NCBI GenBank assembly: GCA_027076405.1
Contig: JALTJN010000200.1
Coordinates: 1-20,760 of the forward strand
Origin: Chromatiales bacterium
GTDB taxonomy: Bacteria; Pseudomonadota; Gammaproteobacteria; UBA6429
Direction: 5' to 3'
DNA: 20,760 bases
A program made the translations under genes and the position numbers. Positions within the stretch are counted from its first letter, which is position 1. Each line of letters opens with the position of its first letter. This document shows positions 7,825 to 14,876 of this stretch, in pieces. Below the pieces are notes generated by a model. That model was not told the origin of the DNA. It saw only the letters and a program-made list of their open reading frames with translations, and searched no databases.

Positions 7825-7985
7825 GACTTTCTATCCCCTTTTCTGCCTTGCGTTGGTCGCTAATCTGCTCTATCCTGAAAGGGAACTTTTAGAGAACATC
7901 TAAGCCGCTCTAAGCCCTGTTAAACCTTAAATTATGTTGCTCCTATGCCAGAAATTACTGTGTCACATCGCTCTCCTATTCCCCT
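7825..7985 (+). repeat. Upstream copy of the polymerase promoter and 5' end
   Basis: This stretch is a diverged direct repeat of about 10540-10701. Both contain TTGCGT-N17-TATCCT and then GAAC-N7-GAAC. They run about 97 bp from the -35 box to an ATG that opens MPEITVSHRSP here and MPDIAVPHRSP at 10662. Similarity is strong from about 7848 to 7978 and fades on both sides. The LysM cargo lies between the two copies. Confidence 0.75.
7848..7897 (+). promoter_or_regulatory. Promoter with GAAC-N7-GAAC repeat (upstream copy)
   Basis: TTGCGT (7848-7853), a 17-bp spacer and TATCCT (7871-7876), followed by GAAC (7883-7886), seven bases and GAAC (7894-7897). The same arrangement sits upstream of the intact polymerase at 10564-10613. 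The conserved direct repeat just after the -10 box fits a repressor site. Here it would drive only a relic ORF and perhaps the LysM gene beyond it. Confidence 0.45.
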
Positions 7986-8037
7986 ATATATTTTAGATAA
8001 AACTGGGACTGCTTCACTGATTATGAGTCGTTTTTAA
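7945..8037 (+). pseudogene. Relic of the 5' end of a Y-family polymerase gene
   Basis: An ORF of 30 codons starts MPEITVSHRSP, matching the N-terminus of the polymerase at 10662 (MPDIAVPHRSP) at 8 of 11 positions. It then diverges and stops at TAA 8035-8037. Together with its conserved promoter it looks like the abandoned start of a former polymerase gene, cut off by the downstream cargo. Confidence 0.65.
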
Positions 8038-8047
8038 TGGGGTTTAT

Positions 8048-8056
8048 TGGTATGAT
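8048..8056 (+). promoter_or_regulatory. Extended -10 promoter of the LysM gene
   Basis: TGG-TATGAT (TGn at 8048-8050, -10 at 8051-8056) forms an extended -10 element without a clear -35. Transcription from about 8063 would leave a short leader holding AAAGGA (8082-8087), 7 nt before the ATG at 8095. This favours 8095 over the upstream ATG at 8068. Confidence 0.4.
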
Positions 8057-8094
8057 TTAGGCAGTAAATGGATATTTTTATAAAGGACAAAACA

Positions 8095-9069
8095 ATGCAA
8101 AACGGATTTTCTCTCCCCTCGCCGACTCAAGATCTCTATTTTCACCATGTTGCTCCAGGTGATACTTTATCTGGCATTATCAATTTGTATTACCCCGGTC
8201 AGGCAAATCGTATGCAGGATCAAATTAAGCAAGTATTAATTGATAACCCTAGCATTAAAAACCCGGATGTTATTAAACCTGGCCAGCTTGTTGTATTAAG
8301 AACGGCATCAACAACAATGTGCCTTGCTCCGATTGAACTTAATGAAACAAATAAAGTGAAACATCTTTGGAATATAATGAGTCCAGAGACCCAAAAGGCA
8401 ATTAAAGAAACGGCATCTATTTATAATGGACTTGGTTTAGGATTAGCGGGTGGTGGAACCGGATTATTTACATTAGAAAAAACGCTTAAATCAAATATGT
8501 CGTTATTGCGTGGCATCCCCGATGCGTATCAGCAATATAAAAGCGGTGCAATTACAAAGTATGAATTTGATAAAATAAGAAATACTAAATTGAATCAGTA
8601 CAGTAAAAATATTGGCCCGATGATTGATAAAGCCATTTATGGTGAAAGTAAACTTAAAAACTCATTTAAATTGAAACCAGGTCGTAGTCTAAATCCTACA
8701 AAATCTATGACTCAACATTTAAATAAACTAAGTAAAATATCAAATGCAGCTTCAAAAGGTGGTGTGGTTCTCGCCGGTGTCGGACTAGCCGCGAGTTGTT
8801 ATCAAATTGCACAATCTGAAACACTCACTGAGAAAAATGAAATTGCGGTTAAAACAATTACAAGCACAGGTATTGGTGCCATTGTAGGTGCTGTAGCTTC
8901 AGTAATGTTAATTGGTACTCCAGTGGGTTGGGGAATTATTCTTGTTGTAGGTGCAGCTACCGCAGCAACTTCATGGGCTGCGGGTGAATATGCAGGTAGC
9001 GTATATAAATCTCAATTTTCTGATGTTGATGTTGTTAACAGTCTCAGAATTACCAGTGTTTGTAACTAG
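8095..9069 (+). CDS. LysM-domain protein with glycine-rich hydrophobic C-terminus (putative effector)
   Basis: 324 residues from the ATG with a good Shine-Dalgarno sequence (AAAGGA, 7 nt); a longer form from 8068 has none. Residues about 14-70 form a LysM peptidoglycan-binding module (HHVAPGDTLSGI, then NPDVIKPGQLVVL). There is no signal peptide. The middle is basic and helical. From about 222 come alternating glycine-rich hydrophobic stretches (GGVVLAGVGLAASC, then TGIGAIVGAVASVMLIG, then GWGIILVVGAATAATSWAAG) able to enter or span a membrane. The next gene, 15 bp downstream, encodes a small membrane protein. Truncated second copies of this C-terminus and of that neighbour lie further on (9514-9784). 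LysM plus hydrophobic C-terminus plus adjacent membrane protein resembles a membrane-acting secreted toxin with its immunity protein. This is inference; no secretion genes are in the window. Confidence 0.85.
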   Translation: MQNGFSLPSPTQDLYFHHVAPGDTLSGIINLYYPGQANRMQDQIKQVLIDNPSIKNPDVIKPGQLVVLRTASTTMCLAPIELNETNKVKHLWNIMSPETQKAIKETASIYNGLGLGLAGGGTGLFTLEKTLKSNMSLLRGIPDAYQQYKSGAITKYEFDKIRNTKLNQYSKNIGPMIDKAIYGESKLKNSFKLKPGRSLNPTKSMTQHLNKLSKISNAASKGGVVLAGVGLAASCYQIAQSETLTEKNEIAVKTITSTGIGAIVGAVASVMLIGTPVGWGIILVVGAATAATSWAAGEYAGSVYKSQFSDVDVVNSLRITSVCN

Positions 9070-9084
9070 TAAATACAAATAATT

Positions 9085-9474
9085 ATGATCGATACTTATA
9101 TTAAAATATCATTCATATTACTCATGGTAATATCAGTCATAGGAATAGTTGGTTTAATACCATTACTACTCATTCAACATTTTATACATAAAAAAATACT
9201 TGATCCTATTTACTTCAACAATAAATATTATAGTCCTTACGAATTAAATATTTTTACTACTTTCCCATTACTATTAGTAAAAACACTTGGTTATATAAAA
9301 GCTATTGTTTTCCCTAATACAATGAGAAGGAAATTTAAAAAAAATATTCTCACCCCAAAAAAACACCCCATAACATATCTACTAGCCTGGATTACAATGA
9401 TAATTCTTATTTGTGGTGCTCTTATTATAATAAACACCGGCATTTCGGCGTATTTTCATTACAATACTAACTAA
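9085..9474 (+). CDS. Small membrane protein, putative immunity partner of the LysM protein
   Basis: 129 residues with two clear membrane segments, near 8-31 (FILLMVISVIGIVGLIPLLL) and 97-120 (YLLAWITMIILICGALIII), joined by a basic loop rich in K, Y and F. It starts 15 bp after the LysM gene with no strong ribosome site, suggesting coupling to its neighbour. Its first 30 residues recur in diverged form at 9683-9784, again directly after a LysM-type C-terminus, so the two genes travel as a unit. That is the usual arrangement of a toxin and its membrane immunity protein, but no immunity family is recognised here. The base composition is very AT-rich compared with the genes to the right. Confidence 0.75.
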   Translation: MIDTYIKISFILLMVISVIGIVGLIPLLLIQHFIHKKILDPIYFNNKYYSPYELNIFTTFPLLLVKTLGYIKAIVFPNTMRRKFKKNILTPKKHPITYLLAWITMIILICGALIIINTGISAYFHYNTN

Positions 9475-9513
9475 CTTATAAAATCAGTTTTATATTGTTG
9501 GTGGGCTTATGTA

Positions 9514-9690
9514 CTTTCACCAGTCGGCTGGGGGATAGTTCTTGTTGCAGGAGCAATTAGTGCAGCGGGTTCATGGGGCGAGGGTAAACTTGCGGGTAGT
9601 GTATATAAATCAAACTTTTCGGATACTGATGTCGTGAATAGTCTTGAAATAACCAGCTTCTGCAACCAGGTAAATAACGATTATGCTTGA
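9514..9690 (+). pseudogene. Orphan copy of the LysM protein C-terminus
   Basis: The frame reads SPVGWGIVLVAGAISAAG and onward to TGA 9688-9690. It aligns with the last 50 residues of the LysM protein with 36 identities by my count. It ends in a short extra tail (QVNNDYA). The frame is open back to 9475 but has no good start codon or ribosome site, so it is probably a relic from duplication or recombination. The conserved piece is exactly the C-terminal end, as in orphan toxin modules of polymorphic toxin loci. Confidence 0.75.
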
Positions 9691-9784
9691 TAAATATATT
9701 ATGATATCTACTGTACTGTTTCTGGGAATGGGTGCTGCTATTTTCATAGTTTTATTCCCATTGCTGCTAGCACAACATTATTAG
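9683..9784 (+). pseudogene. Truncated copy of the small membrane protein
   Basis: ATG 9683 opens MLDKYIMISTVLFLGMG, then FPLLLAQHY and TAG (33 residues). It corresponds to MIDTYIKISFILLM, then IPLLLIQHF, of the gene at 9085. It retains the first membrane segment only. It overlaps the preceding LysM-type fragment by 8 bp, preserving the toxin-then-partner order. It is probably non-functional, though a one-segment membrane peptide could still be made. Confidence 0.65.
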
Positions 9785-9898
9785 ACCACTACCAATCACC
9801 ATAGTGTGAGCATAAATGAAGCTAGCCACCTGAACTTACAAGTACGACGTTTGCAAAAGTAACTGATGCAGAATTTATTGCAAAAGGATGTAAATAAC

Positions 9899-10405
9899 AT
9901 GTCAATTAATCTTCGTTATCAACTTTTAATTCTTGTTCTATCATGCCTTGCTGTTATTAGTACCGTATACGCATTAGATGATTCACTTCAATTGAAGCTT
10001 GAACGTGCCGGAAGGCTCATAGCAAGTACATATGTAATTGGTAATCCGGATAAGAAGCTTTATGGATTACACCCAGACTATAAACCCAGTCGTCCAAGAG
10101 ATATGATACATAACGATATTATAATTAGTATTAAAACCAAACACTCTATTCAGGAAACAAAAGAAAAAATTGTAAAAATAAAAGGACTAAAGCAGTTTGA
10201 ACAATGGGTTTTAGATGTAAGAAAAAATTTTCGATTTAGTGAAAATCTTGATGCCAGAACCATGGGTGTTTGTCTTGATGGTTGTTGTAGCTATCCTATC
10301 GATGGAGGAATGTCTCATAACACTCTTTATTTAAGAGAAGCCTGTTTTGTTATTAAAAACAAAACACCTTTCTTAAAAAGCATTACTTTAGTAGACGGTG
10401 ATTAA
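9899..10405 (+). CDS. Secreted protein of unknown function in the LysM cargo
   Basis: 168 residues from ATG 9899, which has AAGGA about 10 nt upstream; an upstream in-frame ATG at 9866 would place a polar stretch before the signal peptide. Residues about 7-26 are a typical signal sequence (LLILVLSCLAVISTVYA, cleavage before LDDS), so the protein is probably periplasmic. The mature part is basic and mixed. Near the C-terminus are several cysteines (CLDGCC, then EACFV) that could form disulfides. No family recognised. It lies at the end of the LysM cargo and just before the polymerase repeat, so it may be a periplasmic immunity or accessory protein of that cargo. This is inferred only from position and export. 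Confidence 0.7.
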   Translation: MSINLRYQLLILVLSCLAVISTVYALDDSLQLKLERAGRLIASTYVIGNPDKKLYGLHPDYKPSRPRDMIHNDIIISIKTKHSIQETKEKIVKIKGLKQFEQWVLDVRKNFRFSENLDARTMGVCLDGCCSYPIDGGMSHNTLYLREACFVIKNKTPFLKSITLVDGD

Positions 10406-10539
10406 TCTGGCTCAGAATAAAACTTTAAAGGGTTAGCTGATTTAACCACAATCCCTACCAAATTTCACGATTAAATTGTCATGGTTAAGTATTAAACAAA
10501 AGCATCTTTAAAAATTTTAGTGATTTGGCCTGGCCTTAA

Positions 10540-10701
10540 ACAAAACTTCCACCCTTTTCAAACTTGCGTTACTCGCTAATCTGCTCTATCCTAAAAGAGA
10601 ACATTTAGAGAACTTCTTACCTACTCTAGATCCTGTTAAATTTATAAAAAACGTTGCTCTTATGCCAGATATTGCTGTGCCACATCGATCCCCTGCTTCC
10701 T
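10540..10701 (+). repeat. Downstream copy of the polymerase promoter and 5' end
   Basis: The partner of the repeat at 7825-7985. This copy leads into the intact polymerase gene. Conservation covers the promoter, the GAAC repeats, the leader and roughly the first 11 codons. The remaining bases from 10406 to here show no gene or convincing terminator. Confidence 0.75.
10564..10613 (+). promoter_or_regulatory. Promoter and SOS-type operator of the polymerase/SRAP operon
   Basis: TTGCGT (10564-10569), 17 bp and TATCCT (10587-10592) form a promoter. GAAC (10599-10602), seven bases and GAAC (10610-10613) sit at the expected start of transcription. GAAC-N7-GAAC is the reverse complement of GTTC-N7-GTTC, the LexA box of alphaproteobacteria. 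A damage-inducible role fits a Y-family polymerase plus SRAP operon. Both the promoter and the repeat are preserved in the old copy at 7848-7897. The typical gammaproteobacterial CTGT-N8-ACAG box is not seen here. Confidence 0.5.
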
Positions 10702-11963
10702 CTGATATTTGCTCAGAACCGTGGCCGCGCGCCATTATTCTGGTTGATATGAATGCCTTTTTTGCCTCGGTAGAACAGCACGATCGCCCTGAATGGCGGG
10801 GTCAGCCGGTGGCAATTACCAATGGCCTGCAAGGTACTTGCATTATTACCTGCTCGTATGAAGCGCGCGCCGTGGGGGTGAAAACAGGCATGCGATTAAA
10901 AGAGGCGTATACAAAATGCCCAACGCTGATTCAATGCCCAGCACATCCTGAACGGTATGCGGCGGTCTCTACGGCAATTATGTCTGCCCTGCATAACATT
11001 ACCCCGGATGTTGAAATTTTTTCGGTGGATGAGGCTTTTCTTGATGTCACTCATTGCCAGAAAATTTGGGGGGCACCAGAAAAAATAGCACATCTAGTAA
11101 AGCAAACCGTTTTTGAAGCATCGGGGATCTTATGCTCTGTTGGCATGAGTGGCGACAAGACTACGGCAAAGCATGCGGCAAAACAAAACAAGCCGGATGG
11201 CTTAACGATTGTTCATCCCTCTTTAGCAAAAAAGTATTTACAGCATGTGCCGGTCACCGAGCTTTGTGGCATTAACAAGGGTATTGGCGGTTATTTGGCT
11301 GATCGTGGAGTTTTCACCTGTGGTGACATGGCACAACTGCCCATTAGTGAGCTAGGTCGTCGCTTTGGCAATATTGGGCGACGTATCTGGAAAATGTGTC
11401 AGGGCGAAGACCCCGATAAAGTCACAACCGAAATCAATGCCCCTAAATCGATTGGTCATGGAAAAGTCATGCCACCTAATACAACAGATAAAAATATTTT
11501 ACTGATGTATCTATTACATATGAGTGAAAAAGTAGCAACACGTTTACGTCGTTATGATTTACAGGCTAATCATTTTTACATTGGCTTAAAAACAGCTGAT
11601 GGCTGGTTAACAATAAAACCGCGTTTAGCTAACCCGACTCAGGATGAACGCTTGATTTATGGTTTGTGTAAAAATTTTATTGAGCACAACTGGCAAGGTA
11701 CAGGCATACATCAAGTGCAAATCACCGCACTTAACCCACAGCCACTGACTGGCCAACTAACATTGTTTAATAACAATGATGATGTCAGCGCAGGAAAAAC
11801 ACACCATCATGTCATGGACAATATAAATCAGCGTTATGGTGAGTTCTCACTTGCCCCTGCCCGTTTACTTAATCGTTCGACTATGCCAAATGTGATTGCC
11901 CCGGCATGGAAACCGTTTGGCCTTCGACAAACAATCGATAAAACAAAAGAAGAGCAAGCCTGA
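10662..11963 (+). CDS. Y-family translesion DNA polymerase (DinB/Pol IV-like)
   Basis: 433 residues, slightly longer than typical Pol IV (about 350) and near UmuC length. The catalytic palm starts IILVDMNAFFASVEQ (about 25-39): the first Asp is the metal ligand, and Asn replaces the second Asp as in UmuC. The other metal ligands are in IFSVDEAFLDV (about 118-128). The fingers segment EARAVGVKTGMRL, an HhH-type thumb region (GINKGIGGYLADRGV) and a little-finger domain with KSIGHGK follow. It bypasses DNA lesions at low fidelity. The start is supported by an old duplicate conserving the same ATG and first codons, although no clear ribosome site is present. Its stop overlaps the SRAP gene start by one base (TGATG). 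It is probably damage-inducible through the upstream operator. I cannot decide between the DinB and UmuC subfamilies. Confidence 0.93.
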   Translation: MPDIAVPHRSPASSDICSEPWPRAIILVDMNAFFASVEQHDRPEWRGQPVAITNGLQGTCIITCSYEARAVGVKTGMRLKEAYTKCPTLIQCPAHPERYAAVSTAIMSALHNITPDVEIFSVDEAFLDVTHCQKIWGAPEKIAHLVKQTVFEASGILCSVGMSGDKTTAKHAAKQNKPDGLTIVHPSLAKKYLQHVPVTELCGINKGIGGYLADRGVFTCGDMAQLPISELGRRFGNIGRRIWKMCQGEDPDKVTTEINAPKSIGHGKVMPPNTTDKNILLMYLLHMSEKVATRLRRYDLQANHFYIGLKTADGWLTIKPRLANPTQDERLIYGLCKNFIEHNWQGTGIHQVQITALNPQPLTGQLTLFNNNDDVSAGKTHHHVMDNINQRYGEFSLAPARLLNRSTMPNVIAPAWKPFGLRQTIDKTKEEQA

Positions 11964-12376
11964 TGTGCGGTGGTGTGTATTACAATCATAATGGTCAGGA
12001 TGTGCGACTTTATTTTCCAAACCCTAAAGCCATATTGCCTGTTTTGACCAGAAATAAAAAAGTTGAACTCTTACCCTGGGGGCGACGCAAAGAACAAAGC
12101 GGGCATTTGCCTTTAGGCGGCTGGGCACGACTAGACTCAATTTATGCCGGACGCTGGGATAAATGGTTTCCTATACCGGTAAAACTACCAATACAACAGT
12201 TTATGGAAAAAGATATTCAGGGGAATAGTCACTGGTTTGATATTACCAAAGGCCAGTTTATTCAGGGTTTAATCGCCCGAGACAAATATGAACAACGCGT
12301 CTACATAGTAACAATAACCCCTGAACTTGAAGATGCCGTGCATGAACGCTGGCCACGAATTCTTTCTGATTATTAA
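11963..12376 (+). CDS. Compact SRAP-like (YedK/HMCES-type) DNA-lesion protein
   Basis: 137 residues, against about 220 for usual SRAP proteins. It starts MCGG, so removal of Met exposes Cys at the N-terminus, the residue that crosslinks to abasic sites in this family. PWGRRK (about 39-44) and GWARLDSI (about 53-60) resemble the SRAP PWG and NARxE motifs, with Trp and Asp in place of Asn and Glu. Near the end, TITPELEDAVHERWPRIL holds the expected His in an HxRMP-like motif. It overlaps the polymerase stop by one base, so the two are probably made together as a damage-response operon. Its short length and altered motif suggest a divergent subfamily whose activity needs testing. Confidence 0.75.
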   Translation: MCGGVYYNHNGQDVRLYFPNPKAILPVLTRNKKVELLPWGRRKEQSGHLPLGGWARLDSIYAGRWDKWFPIPVKLPIQQFMEKDIQGNSHWFDITKGQFIQGLIARDKYEQRVYIVTITPELEDAVHERWPRILSDY

Positions 12377-12392
12377 ACTCTTTTTAATATCC

Positions 12393-12463
12393 TTCATATC
12401 AACGTAATCAATAGCACAATATTTAGTGAAACACTTTATAATCCGTAAACAACTTGATATGAA
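12393..12463 (+). promoter_or_regulatory. Promoter region of the helicase gene with flanking inverted repeat
   Basis: TATAAT (12437-12442) is a perfect -10 box with no good -35. It is bracketed by an exact 10-bp inverted repeat: TTCATATCAA (12393-12402) and TTGATATGAA (12454-12463). The left arm lies upstream of transcription, so the pair would act as DNA sites, not as an RNA hairpin. The right arm ends close to AGGA of the ribosome site. Confidence 0.35.
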
Positions 12464-12478
12464 CTCACAGGATATACC

Positions 12479-13732
12479 ATGATATTTTCTTCTTTAGATC
12501 TTGCTACCGATATTCAAAAAGCCATTGATGCCTGTGGTTACAAGGAGATGACACCTATTCAAGAGATGGCCATCATCCCTGCCCGTCGAGGTAAAGATAT
12601 CCTGGCGAATGCGCAAACAGGAACAGGGAAAACAGCCGCATTTACTTTACCTCTTCTGCAGCGAATGCTTGATCAACCGCAGGCAACAGTCGAGGCTAAA
12701 ACGCGCGCCTTAATTTTAGCTCCCACCCGTGAACTTGCTGAGCAGGTTGCTGAAACAATTCGTCAATTTTCACAATATATGTCACTCACCGTAACAGCAC
12801 TTTATGGTGGTGTAAAAATGAGCGGGCAGGAAAAAAAATTAAAAAAGGGCTGCGACATTATTGTATCAACTCCGGGGCGTTTACTTGAGCACCTGGAACT
12901 GGCTAACATAAACTTGAGCAATGTTGAATTTGTAGTGCTTGACGAAGCTGATCGCATGTTAGACATGGGGTTTATTGATGATGTACAAACAATATTAAAA
13001 AAATTGCCTAAGAAACGTCAAACCTTGTTATTTTCTGCAACGATGTCTCCGGCGGTCAAAGAGCTTGCTAAAAAAATATTAACCAGGCATGAAGTCATTA
13101 GCGTTGCAAAACAAAATGCGACTGCAGATACGGTAAATCATATGGTTTACCCTGTTAGTGAGCATGAAAAATCCAAACTTTTTGTTGAGCTTATTGAAAA
13201 ACATAACTGGTTCAAAGTTCTGGTATTTACCAGTACAAAAGCACAAGCAGATGAATTAAAACTTAAACTTAAAGAAGTTGGTATTAAAGCAGGACTTTAT
13301 CATGGAGACAAAAGTCAGGGCTCACGCCGACGCGCACTGTCTGATTTTAAAGCCGATAAAATTCAGGTTTTGATTTCTACAGAAGTGGCTGCACGTGGTT
13401 TAGATATTCAAAGTCTGGATCATGTGGTTAATTATAACCTCCCCTATCTTGCAGAAGACTATGTACATCGTATTGGTCGCACCGGACGCGCAGGAAACAA
13501 AGGCGAAGCGATTTCATTTGTTAGCCGTGAAGAAGAGCGGGCACTACATGCTATTGAACAATTAATTGGTTATAAAATAAAACGCGTTCGTATACCCGGT
13601 TATGAAGTCGGTAACCGAGATGTTTTGCTTGAGACTATTGCGAAGAACAAGCGCCCACAAAGATCAAACAAGGCAAGCCAAATTAAAAATATTCACAAAA
13701 AAGCCGATAAGAAAAAAAGAAGTAAACCCTAG
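12479..13732 (+). CDS. rhlE: DEAD-box ATP-dependent RNA helicase, RhlE type
   Basis: 417 residues with all DEAD-box motifs in order: Q motif (GYKEMTPIQ, about 20-28), motif I AQTGTGKT (45-52), PTRELAEQ, STPGRLLEHL, motif II VLDEADRML, SAT (motif III), then in the second RecA domain ARGLDIQ and HRIGRTGRAG (motif VI). A short lysine-rich tail (KKADKKKRSKP) gives extra RNA contacts, as in the RhlE group. Such helicases remodel structured RNA in ribosome assembly, RNA decay and cold growth. The ATG at 12479 follows AGGATATACC. It converges with the GST-like gene with a single base between the stop codons, and no terminator is visible between them. Confidence 0.93.
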   Translation: MIFSSLDLATDIQKAIDACGYKEMTPIQEMAIIPARRGKDILANAQTGTGKTAAFTLPLLQRMLDQPQATVEAKTRALILAPTRELAEQVAETIRQFSQYMSLTVTALYGGVKMSGQEKKLKKGCDIIVSTPGRLLEHLELANINLSNVEFVVLDEADRMLDMGFIDDVQTILKKLPKKRQTLLFSATMSPAVKELAKKILTRHEVISVAKQNATADTVNHMVYPVSEHEKSKLFVELIEKHNWFKVLVFTSTKAQADELKLKLKEVGIKAGLYHGDKSQGSRRRALSDFKADKIQVLISTEVAARGLDIQSLDHVVNYNLPYLAEDYVHRIGRTGRAGNKGEAISFVSREEERALHAIEQLIGYKIKRVRIPGYEVGNRDVLLETIAKNKRPQRSNKASQIKNIHKKADKKKRSKP

Positions 13733-13733
13733 A

Positions 13734-14387
13734 TTATAAAAAATGCTTGTTTTTATTTTCAGTAGACCATAAAGGTGTTTTTTGCATAACCGAATTAAAT
13801 AAACAACTTTCAGTTAATTCACTCAACCAAACCTGTAACTTTTTGTATTCACTTAGATCAAACCTGTTTTTATCAACGTATGCAAATTGTCGGATAAACG
13901 GAAGAACAGCTATATCAACTAACTTAATAGTGTCGGCAATTAAATATTGAGTTGTATGTAACTTTTTTTCTAATATCTGAAGGAAAATTTCTGCTTGTTG
14001 ACGATACTCATCAACTGATTTTTCTGGAAATCGATCGGCATATTTATATCGATCAAGATTCTCTTTAAACTCATTATCATTAAATTTAATCAATTCATTT
14101 GTTTTATCCCATTCTAAGCTGTTTTCTGGTAACCAATTATACGGATCATTTTCCTTTAGCGCCCACAACATAATATCAAAACTTTCATCAATAACTGTTC
14201 CATCGGGTAAAAGTAAAACCGGCACGGTTCCTTTTTGAGAAAGTTCTAGCATATATTGCGGTTTATCTTTAAGTAAAATATCACGCAGTTCTATTTTAAG
14301 TTTACTGATTTTTAGTGCAAGACGAGCCCGCATTGCATACGGGCAACGACGAAAAGAATAAAGAATGGGATATGTTTTAGATCTCAT
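13734..14387 (-). CDS. Glutathione S-transferase-like protein
   Basis: 217 residues with a two-domain GST layout. An N-terminal thioredoxin-like fold carries RRCPYAMRARLAL (about 13-25, with Cys in the active-site position). The cis-Pro motif GTVPVLLL (about 53-60) and DESFDIMLW (about 67-75), where Glu-Ser binds the glutathione glutamate, follow. The rest is helical, as in the GST C-terminal domain. The CPYA motif suggests a Cys-type (omega/beta-like) transferase or thiol oxidoreductase. Its ATG shares one base with the stop of arfB (TAATG), so the two are translated together. The substrate cannot be told from the sequence. Confidence 0.87.
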   Translation of the reverse strand: MRSKTYPILYSFRRCPYAMRARLALKISKLKIELRDILLKDKPQYMLELSQKGTVPVLLLPDGTVIDESFDIMLWALKENDPYNWLPENSLEWDKTNELIKFNDNEFKENLDRYKYADRFPEKSVDEYRQQAEIFLQILEKKLHTTQYLIADTIKLVDIAVLPFIRQFAYVDKNRFDLSEYKKLQVWLSELTESCLFNSVMQKTPLWSTENKNKHFL

Positions 14388-14809
14388 TAATCTGTATCTG
14401 TTACTTTACGACGTAATTGTTTGTCCCTGCCCCGCTTTGTTTTCTCATCCATTCGTCGTGTTTTAGAGGCACGAGTCGGCTTTGTTGAAACTCTTCGTTT
14501 TTTAGCAACAGCAACACTTTTAATCAATGTTTGTAATCGTTCTAATGCTTCAGCCCGGTTTTTTTCTTGAGTTCGATAACGCTGTGCTTTAATAATGATA
14601 ACGCCTTGTTTGTTTATGCGTTTATCTTTTAAATTAAGCAAGCGGGTTTTATAAAAGTCTGGCAAAGAAGAAGCCTTGATATCAAAACGTAAATGTATTG
14701 CACTGGAGACTTTATTCACATTTTGGCCACCCGCACCTTGCGCACGAATAGCGCTAAATTCAATCTCAGATTCGGGAAGACTCACATTGCTGGAAATATC
14801 TAATGACAT
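14387..14809 (-). CDS. arfB: Alternative ribosome-rescue factor ArfB (peptidyl-tRNA hydrolase, YaeJ)
   Basis: 140 residues from ATG 14809 (MSLDISSNVSLPESEIEF), equal to the E. coli protein length; a longer frame begins at a TTG at 14848 but adds 13 unmatched residues. IRAQGAGGQNVNKVSSAIHL (about 21-40) holds the GGQ motif that hydrolyses peptidyl-tRNA. The C-terminus is a basic tail (KPTRASKTRR, then KQLRRKV) that enters the empty mRNA channel of stalled ribosomes. It forms a coupled pair with the GST-like gene. Its leader lies just after the soxZ terminator. Confidence 0.93.
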   Translation of the reverse strand: MSLDISSNVSLPESEIEFSAIRAQGAGGQNVNKVSSAIHLRFDIKASSLPDFYKTRLLNLKDKRINKQGVIIIKAQRYRTQEKNRAEALERLQTLIKSVAVAKKRRVSTKPTRASKTRRMDEKTKRGRDKQLRRKVTDTD

Positions 14810-14876
14810 TGCTGAATCATACTTTTTGAATATACTAAATTCAACCAATAGACCAAATCATTAAATATCAGGCAAT

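Noticed and set aside
14809..14848. Longer N-terminus for ArfB from a TTG start
   Set aside because: The ATG at 14809 gives the standard 140-residue length; the extra 13 residues match nothing in the family.
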